DNA of 39,310 nucleotides from Myxococcales bacterium (lineage in GTDB: Bacteria; Myxococcota_A; UBA9042; JABWCM01), in the NCBI GenBank assembly GCA_013360285.1, contig JABWCM010000071.1:1-39310 (forward strand), written 5' to 3'. The notes under the pieces are model-generated. The model ran no database searches and was not told the origin of the DNA. It saw only the letters and a list, made by a program, of their open reading frames with translations. This document shows positions 33,784-39,310 of this stretch, piece by piece (position 1 is the stretch's first letter; each line of letters starts with the position of its first letter). The position numbers were made by a program, and so were the translations under genes.

Positions 33784-34578
33784 TCATCTGACATCCGACA
33801 CCAAATCCAGGCCAACTCGGGCGACATCCAAACCAGTTAATATGCCTCGTATATGTCGTTTTGACACACTCAGAATGCGACGCACATTCATCGTCGCCGC
33901 CGCGGCAGCCGCACGATGTAATGCTGTGTCTTCGGGAAAACAGATCAGCCCAAAACTCATGACATCTTCAACTGGGGTGTCCCGATGCAAATTTTGCGCA
34001 TCCAGCGCTTCTTCTTGGCCAAAAATTCCGACGGGCCACTCGTTTTCCACGACAACCACCCCGGTTACCTGTGCGCCGGCCAATAAATCCGTCGCGGTCG
34101 ATAACGGGGTGGCCACATCCACAGTCACGACCGGCCGAGTTGCCAACTGACTGATCGGGGTCGTGATCCGAAGGTCACCAACAGCTCTTACCAAATCATT
34201 TACGCTTAATACGCCCAGCAGTCGGCCATCATCGACCACGAAAAGGCGATGAACACGATTTTCCCACATCAATGAGGCGGCTTCCGACAACGTGGCGGTC
34301 GGCAAAATGGTCAGAGGATCGTCAGTCATGTGCTGAAACACCGGCACGTCCGGCAATTCCAGCAACGCACGCCTATGATTTGATCCAACTGCACGCCGGC
34401 CCACTCGCAGCAGGTCGGTTCGGCTAACTACACCTACCAAACGGTCGGCCTCATCTGCCACCGCCAGACTCGAAATTCCCCACCGTTGTAGTCCGCCATA
34501 CACTTCTACCAACGACGCGTGTGGATGAACCACGTGCACGGGCGACGACATATATTCACAAACCAAAAACCGACTCAT
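33784..34578 (-). CDS. Four-CBS-domain protein
   Basis: A 264-residue protein made of four CBS domains in two Bateman modules (about 10-60, 85-135, 145-195, 205-260), each with the typical xxxxTVxxxxxLxxAxxLM and GVVSxxDL pattern. No enzyme domain is attached. CBS pairs bind adenosine nucleotides or related ligands, so it is probably a sensor acting on an unknown partner. GGAGG stands 5 nt before the second of two adjacent ATGs (34578), which I use. It is flanked by MITE-like elements, one downstream (33563-33726) and one directly upstream (34603-34767), so its promoter must lie in or beyond the latter. Confidence 0.9.
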   Translation of the reverse strand: MSRFLVCEYMSSPVHVVHPHASLVEVYGGLQRWGISSLAVADEADRLVGVVSRTDLLRVGRRAVGSNHRRALLELPDVPVFQHMTDDPLTILPTATLSEAASLMWENRVHRLFVVDDGRLLGVLSVNDLVRAVGDLRITTPISQLATRPVVTVDVATPLSTATDLLAGAQVTGVVVVENEWPVGIFGQEEALDAQNLHRDTPVEDVMSFGLICFPEDTALHRAAAAAATMNVRRILSVSKRHIRGILTGLDVARVGLDLVSDVR

Positions 34579-34602
34579 CATAACCTCCGCATTCACCGTC
34601 TG

Positions 34603-34767
34603 AGAGGGTCAGCTTCAAGCCAGGAATGACCTTGATCGAGCCTATTTTGAATCGGATTGTCCGGGGCCGGACCGAGGAATATCGGGAATATTCCGCAGGG
34701 ACGGGACTGGACAAGCCGGCCAAAAGCGGCCGACCAGGGTCAGTCATCTATTTCCGCTGACCCTCTG
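34603..34767 (+). repeat. MITE-like element with perfect 11-bp terminal inverted repeats
   Basis: A 165-bp element with ends AGAGGGTCAGC (34603-34613) and GCTGACCCTCT (34757-34767), a perfect inverted repeat. The core GAGGAATATCGGGAATATTC lies at about 34674-34693. The segment ACAAGCCGGCCAAAAGCGGC nearby can fold. It lies 24 nt upstream of the four-CBS gene start, between two divergently transcribed genes, so it may carry or disturb promoter sequence. Confidence 0.8.
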
Positions 34768-34948
34768 ACACCGTGCCGAAGCATATCAGCGTCATTGCCG
34801 CGGGTCGAGACGCAACCAGGTTGCTATCGGGAGTCGAGCAGTCGAGCCAAAACCCCAACAAGCCGTTTTAGCTATCGATAATTGCATATCCATGCCTCGT
34901 TCGGCTACTGTTTCGACGGTTTGGTGTTTCAGCCCGGAGGTGGTCATC

Positions 34949-35884
34949 ATGCTGCGCTACCGCGCGGATATTCGCACGCTTTGGTTTATTGCTACCTATT
35001 TTTTCTTGTTTGCAACCCTGTGGTTAATTGAAATGCCGTTGTGGGCTACGGCAATTGTTTTTGTCGCGACTTGCGTATTCTCGTGGTTTTGTGCTGTCAT
35101 TACTCACAACGCCATTCACTGCCCCGTTTTTCGTAGTCGACGCGCCAACCGAGCCTTTCAGGTAATTCTTACCTTAACTTACGGCCATCCTGTCAGCGCA
35201 TTTGTGCCGGGTCATAATTTAAGCCATCACACCAACACCCAAACCCAACGGGACGTAATGCGGACAACCAAGGTCCGCTACAAGTGGAATTTGCTGAATC
35301 TACTCCTGTTTTTCCCCACCGTTGCAGGCGCTATCATGCAAGGCGATATCAAATTTGGTTCAGCGATGCGCAAACATCGGCCGAAGTGGTTTCGCCAGTT
35401 TATGCTGGAATCTGCGGTTTTTCTTGGAGTATCCGCGGTCTTTTTGATAATCGATTGGAAAAAGTTTCTTCTTTACTGGTACATCCCGCATCTCTGGGCC
35501 GCTTTTGGCATCGTAACGATTAATTACCTGCAACATGACGGCACCGATCAGGATCATCCGTACAACCACTCGCGTAACTTTACCGGCCGGATGTTTGGCT
35601 GGTGGACCTTTAACAATGGTTTCCACGCGGCTCATCACATCCGCCCCGGTCGACATTGGAGTGAGTTGCGCGCCATGCACGAACAAGAAGTTGCACCGTT
35701 CAACGACCCGCGGCTGGATGAGCCGTCGATCCTTGCCTACTGCTGGAAAACCTTTGTTTCTCCTGGTAAACGACTCCGATATGACGGCACGCCGGTCAAC
35801 CTGCCGGAACCCGCTCCAGACGAAAGTTGGATTCCATCCCGTAACGAAACACCTCCGGACGTCTCTCTCGGCGCAGTAACTTAG
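34949..35884 (+). CDS. Membrane fatty acid desaturase
   Basis: A 311-residue integral-membrane di-iron desaturase. The three histidine boxes are HNAIH (near 48-52), HNLSHH (near 89-94) and HAAHH (near 230-234), with hydrophobic segments between them. It would introduce a double bond into acyl chains of membrane lipids, using oxygen and an electron donor; position and substrate cannot be told from sequence. GGAGG lies 8 nt before the ATG at 34949, so the 19 codons of open frame before it are excluded. The TAG stop overlaps the AGAGGGTG repeat terminus at 35883. Presence implies at least some oxygen-exposed growth. Confidence 0.92.
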   Translation: MLRYRADIRTLWFIATYFFLFATLWLIEMPLWATAIVFVATCVFSWFCAVITHNAIHCPVFRSRRANRAFQVILTLTYGHPVSAFVPGHNLSHHTNTQTQRDVMRTTKVRYKWNLLNLLLFFPTVAGAIMQGDIKFGSAMRKHRPKWFRQFMLESAVFLGVSAVFLIIDWKKFLLYWYIPHLWAAFGIVTINYLQHDGTDQDHPYNHSRNFTGRMFGWWTFNNGFHAAHHIRPGRHWSELRAMHEQEVAPFNDPRLDEPSILAYCWKTFVSPGKRLRYDGTPVNLPEPAPDESWIPSRNETPPDVSLGAVT

Positions 35885-36446
35885 AGGGTGTTTGGGTATT
35901 GAATCACCCTCTTGGCGCTCTCGCCCATAAGCCAGTGAGAAACCCGGATTCGGTATTTGTTTCAGTTGTCCTTCTCCGATACCCCCGTGGCTCTCGCGAT
36001 AGTTGAAACCAACGTAACCTGTTTACCTTTTTCCCAACTCTCGTATAGCAATTCTCAAAAATTTGGTGATACTTAACCCCGCTGACGCTGTGATACCCTG
36101 TCGCTCAGGGTTTAGGTGGCCGCTGGTGTGCAACAAGGAGTGCCGTTTCACGAGCTGAATCCGATTTGTTCGAAGAAAAGCCGAGAAATATCAGTAGCTT
36201 CCTGTTGGAAGCTGCATGGTAAAGAAGCGGACCGACTCAGCAACGAAAACGACTTCTGTTCATCACAGCCGCCACTTGGTTCAAGTCTGTACCTTGCGAA
36301 AGGCGATAACCCAACGTATGAGGTTGTTGTCCGACCGGGTAACTGTCCGCCCCAATGTAGGTATCGGCTTGAGTATTTTGGACAAGACCGTCGAATTTGC
36401 GTGCACAACTTTTGGGCTCAAACACCCAATTACCCAGGGAAACATT
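35885..36446. other. Long intergenic region before the repeat-rich surface protein gene
   Basis: A 562-nt region. At its start AGAGGGTG (35883-35890) and CACCCTCT (35905-35912) form a perfect 8-bp stem directly on the desaturase stop codon, a candidate terminator without a T-run. Then comes a copy of the GGGCGAGAGCGCC motif (inverted, 35914-35926). The remaining 480 nt hold a CCCTGTCGCTCAGGG hairpin at about 36097-36111 and no convincing gene, tRNA or known riboswitch. A long leader for the gene at 36447 is possible. Confidence 0.45.
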
Positions 36447-39310
36447 ATGCGCCACTCCACCAACAACCAAGGCGCCGTCCAAAATTTCTCGACTGCCGGG
36501 AAAATCTGCCCTTTCAACAACGCCTTCGAGCGGCAAAGGATGCGCGGCACGGCTATTTCAATATGCTCTGCCATTTTGCTCTTTGTTCTGCTTGTTTCTT
36601 CACGCGCCGATGCAAAATGTCTAACCCCTCCGGGTGATATTGACCTTAGCGGTGTGACCAACGTCGCAGACGTACAGTGCGGAATTCTCATGAGCCTCTG
36701 GGAGTTGGGCGGAAAAATTACACCGTTGCCAATTTGTTTGAAGTCACAAGTAGTGGATGCCGATTTGAACTGTGACGGATTCACCAACGTTGCCGACGTT
36801 GTGATTTCTATCTTTTTGGCTCTAAAACAACCTCTTAGTCCCGATTTGGACGCGGACGGTGATGGTTGCGCTGATATCTGCTCATTCGATACGGACGGCG
36901 ACGGCGAACCCAACCTCACGGACTGCGCACCCTTTGAGGCAACCATTTATCCCGGAGCGCCCGAGTCATGCAACGGACTTGACGACGACTGCGACGGAGC
37001 AAAAGACGAAGAAGTCGGCATAAACGCCGTATTGTGTACGAACAATGACGTGTGTGACGGAGTAGAGACCTGCGGTGGATACGTGCCGGCAATTTCCCTT
37101 GTGATTACCGAGATCATGATCAATCCCGGCGACTTGGCCGCGACCGACGATGGAACCCGCGAATTTATTGAGATTTACAACGGCGGATCAACCGTCGTCG
37201 ATCTCCGCAACTGGACGCTCAAAGATCTGATCGGCCAAACCCACAAAGTTACTTCCAACGCTGCAATTTTAGTGCAACCAGGGGGATATGTCGTTCTGGG
37301 AAGAGACACCGATCTGCTACTAAACGGCAGTATTTACGTCGATTATGTCTATTCCGGAATCACATTTGCGAACGATTCGGATTCCTTGTTGCTGTTAAAC
37401 CCAGCCGACGTAGAAATCGACCGTGTTGTCTATAGTGCAGGAGGCGGATGGACGATACCTACTGGTGCGTCGATCGGGCTAACAAGTCCAACGTTAAACA
37501 ACAACATACCGTCATCGTGGCAGGCAGCGACAACGTCGTGGCAGCCCGAGATACCTCCTACCGCCGATCCACCCACTCCCGGGAGCCCAGCCAGTGATTT
37601 TGGCACCCCGGGAGGTCCGACGATCGCCTTTCCGTCACTATGTTTGTTCGAGCCGGCCCTCGACTGTGACGACAACAACCTATGTACCACCGATTCCTGT
37701 GATCCAATCGTCGGGTGTGTCAACACCGACATCACCGCGACCTGCGATGACGGAAACGTGTGTACCGACAATTCCTGCGAACCTCTTGTCGGCTGCGTCT
37801 ACACCGACAATACCGCCCCCTGTACCGATGGAAGCGGTTGCACAGTAAATGACACATGTAGCGGAGGCGCGTGCATTGCGGGTGCCGCTCCCGATTGTAA
37901 CGATAACCTGGCCTGCACCACCGACACCTGCAATTCGACCGGCGACACCACATACACATGCAGCAGCACGTTGAATGCCACTTTCTGCTTAATTTCCGGA
38001 GTCTGCTATTCGGATACCGATGGAAACCCGGCCAATCAATGTCAATTATGTGACAGCGACAATGATACCGGCGACTGGACCAATCGAATCAACGGTTTCT
38101 CCTGTAATGCCGACAGCAGCGGCTGTACGGTTAACGACTCTTGCTTAAACGGAACCTGTGTTGCCGGCCCCGCCCCCAACTGTAGTGACGGGTTGACATG
38201 CACAACTGACACCTGTTCATCCACCGGAGATAGCAGTTATTCGTGCGTCAACACCCTTAACAGCGGCAACTGTCTCATTGGGGGCGTATGTTACTCAGAT
38301 AATGACGAAAACCCGGGGAATGAATGCCAAATCTGCGATAGTGGAACCGACTCTGCGGACTGGACAAACAAATCCACCGGTACCGCATGTAATGCCGACG
38401 GCAGCGGCTGTACGGTCGCTGACTTTTGTAACAGTGGAACCTGCACCCCTGGGGCAGCACCAGATTGCAGCGACGGCCTTACCTGTACCACCGACACATG
38501 CACATCTACGGGCGACACCACCTATAGTTGCGGGAGCACCTTGGACGCCAATTTCTGCCTCATTTCCGGGGTCTGTTACGCTGATACCGATGGAAACCCG
38601 GCAAACCAATGTCAAGTGTGTGACAGCGGCACTGATTCTGCCGACTGGACCAACCGGATCGACGGTTTTTCGTGTAATGCCGACAGCAGCGGCTGTACGG
38701 TCAACGACTCCTGTTCGGCCGGTGTTTGCACAGCGGGACCCGCTCCCAACTGCGATGACAACTTGACTTGCACCACGGACAGTTGTTCTTCGACCGGTAA
38801 TACCAGTTATGCGTGTATCAATGCTCTTGTCGCAGGCAGTTGCCTCATCGGCGGCGTATGTTACTCAGATAACGACGAAAATCCGATCAACGAATGTCAA
38901 CTCTGCGACAGTGGTACCGAGCCCGAGGACTGGACAAACAAATCCACCGGAACTTCCTGTAATGCCGACAGCAGCGGCTGTACGGTCGACGATGTATGTA
39001 CCGGCGGAACCTGCACAGCGGGCTCGGCCCCGGATTGCAGCGACGGGCTCAATTGTACCACGGACACATGTGTTTCGACCGGCACAAACACCTATTCCTG
39101 TTCAAATATTCTCGTCGCTAACGTCTGCGAAATCGGCGGCGTATGTTACCCCGACGGTGATCCTAACCCAGCCAACCAATGCCAAGTTTGCGACAGCGAT
39201 GCCGATCCCAGCGACTGGACCAACCGGATCGACGGTTTTTCCTGTAATGCCGACAGCGACGGGTGCACCGTCAACGACTCCTGTTCGGCCGGCACCTGTA
39301 CCGCCGGACC
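36447..39310 (+). CDS. Giant exported protein with dockerin-like, MopE, lamin-tail and Cys-rich repeats (3' end outside window)
   Basis: At least 954 codons, open to the window edge. The ATG at 36447 has AGGGA 7 nt upstream and gives a long basic N-terminal region before the signal helix (residues about 37-50, ending SSRADA). The ATG at 36540 is an alternative, but AAAGG abuts it directly. Order: two dockerin-like calcium loops (about 63-75 and 104-117; DLSGVTNVADV, DLNCDGFTNVADV), EF-hand-like DTDGDGEPN, one MopE motif (CNGLDDDCDGAKDEE), a lamin-tail domain (about 218-365; ITEIMINP, EFIEIYN), a Pro-rich linker, Cys modules (CTTDSCDPIVGC), and then 95-residue Cys-rich repeats to the edge. No lipobox is visible. 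Probably a secreted or surface adhesin-like protein. Confidence 0.85.
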   Translation, partial: MRHSTNNQGAVQNFSTAGKICPFNNAFERQRMRGTAISICSAILLFVLLVSSRADAKCLTPPGDIDLSGVTNVADVQCGILMSLWELGGKITPLPICLKSQVVDADLNCDGFTNVADVVISIFLALKQPLSPDLDADGDGCADICSFDTDGDGEPNLTDCAPFEATIYPGAPESCNGLDDDCDGAKDEEVGINAVLCTNNDVCDGVETCGGYVPAISLVITEIMINPGDLAATDDGTREFIEIYNGGSTVVDLRNWTLKDLIGQTHKVTSNAAILVQPGGYVVLGRDTDLLLNGSIYVDYVYSGITFANDSDSLLLLNPADVEIDRVVYSAGGGWTIPTGASIGLTSPTLNNNIPSSWQAATTSWQPEIPPTADPPTPGSPASDFGTPGGPTIAFPSLCLFEPALDCDDNNLCTTDSCDPIVGCVNTDITATCDDGNVCTDNSCEPLVGCVYTDNTAPCTDGSGCTVNDTCSGGACIAGAAPDCNDNLACTTDTCNSTGDTTYTCSSTLNATFCLISGVCYSDTDGNPANQCQLCDSDNDTGDWTNRINGFSCNADSSGCTVNDSCLNGTCVAGPAPNCSDGLTCTTDTCSSTGDSSYSCVNTLNSGNCLIGGVCYSDNDENPGNECQICDSGTDSADWTNKSTGTACNADGSGCTVADFCNSGTCTPGAAPDCSDGLTCTTDTCTSTGDTTYSCGSTLDANFCLISGVCYADTDGNPANQCQVCDSGTDSADWTNRIDGFSCNADSSGCTVNDSCSAGVCTAGPAPNCDDNLTCTTDSCSSTGNTSYACINALVAGSCLIGGVCYSDNDENPINECQLCDSGTEPEDWTNKSTGTSCNADSSGCTVDDVCTGGTCTAGSAPDCSDGLNCTTDTCVSTGTNTYSCSNILVANVCEIGGVCYPDGDPNPANQCQVCDSDADPSDWTNRIDGFSCNADSDGCTVNDSCSAGTCTAG
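37818..39310 (+). repeat. 285-bp in-gene tandem repeat (95 residues)
   Basis: Six copies, the last cut by the window end. The marker TGTAATGCCGACAGCAGCGG recurs at about 38103, 38389, 38673, 38958 and 39243, and a diverged first copy (TGTACCGATGGAAGCGG) lies near 37820. The period is 284-286 bp. Each unit encodes C-N-A-D-S-S-G-C-T-V-N-D-S-C, then C-T-T-D-T-C, then GGVCY and NxCQxCDS. Units appear to alternate in type: odd units share one linker (NRIDGFSCN), even units another (NKSTGTSCN). Confidence 0.9.

Noticed and set aside
36097..36111. CCCTGTCGCTCAGGG hairpin considered as part of a riboswitch
   Set aside because: No match to the conserved core of any riboswitch class that I can recognise; left as an unexplained leader hairpin.
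36116..36637. A 173-codon open frame upstream of and overlapping the giant repeat-protein start
   Set aside because: No domain, no ribosome site, and it overlaps the signal-peptide region of the well-supported gene in another frame.

Overview
The window looks like a chromosomal segment from a Gram-negative, predator- or saprophyte-like bacterium of the former Deltaproteobacteria (Myxococcota/Bradymonadota-like). This is inferred from the density of Cys-rich lipoproteins, MopE-type and thrombospondin-3-type calcium-binding repeats, a Pkn-type Ser/Thr kinase with an HRDVSPEN catalytic loop, a LVIVD-type propeller, and moderate GC. No 16S gene or other taxonomic marker is present, so the placement is tentative. 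No phage, insertion-sequence transposase, CRISPR array, rRNA or tRNA was seen.

Layout. 1-7112 (minus strand): a two-gene unit for exported proteins of unknown function (877-1713 then 110-850), and a translationally coupled pair made of a 985-residue exported/membrane protein and a lipoprotein with a degenerate von Willebrand A domain (4155-7112 and 1855-4158). 7551-11145 (minus): a Cys-rich lipoprotein and a group 1 delta-1-pyrroline-5-carboxylate dehydrogenase. 11565-13730 (plus): the most notable gene, a lipoprotein whose C-terminal thioredoxin-like domain has an in-frame TGA exactly at the first position of the CxxC active site, followed by a 17-nt hairpin with the geometry of a bacterial SECIS. 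I read it as one 721-residue selenoprotein (U-P-V-C) that a standard gene caller would split or truncate. 13731-14276: an 11-copy 21-bp tandem array and a MITE-like element between convergent genes. 14277-16301 (minus): a tandem fusion of two D-Ala-D-Ala-ligase-like ATP-grasp modules. 16458-23346 (plus): sbcD-sbcC, a gamma-carbonic-anhydrase-like hexapeptide protein and a membrane-anchored Ser/Thr kinase. 23330-24220 (minus): a small membrane protein whose 3' end overlaps the kinase gene and contains a long inverted repeat. 24401-32605 (minus): a 1285-residue calcium-repeat/propeller lipoprotein, the tldD-pmbA protease pair and an orphan lipoprotein. 32856-35884: an M50 membrane protease, a four-CBS protein and a fatty acid desaturase. 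36447 to the window end: an incomplete giant exported protein with dockerin-like, MopE, lamin-tail and 95-residue Cys-rich repeats.

A family of short (about 160-185 bp) non-coding elements with inverted AGAGGGT-type termini occurs at several places (1-101, 7245-7427, 14121-14277, 33563-33726, 34603-34767, with relatives near 1827-1842 and 35883-35912). Several share an internal core around GAATATCGGGAATATTC. Their ends repeatedly lie on or just after stop codons, so they may be mobile elements that settle at gene 3' ends or elements recruited as 3' processing/termination signals.

Functionally the window combines envelope and surface proteins (at least six lipoproteins), protein quality control (TldD/PmbA, M50 protease), DNA end repair (SbcCD), signalling (kinase, CBS protein), lipid modification (desaturase) and proline catabolism. 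Starts were chosen by Shine-Dalgarno spacing and signal-peptide position, and several differ from the longest possible reading frame.
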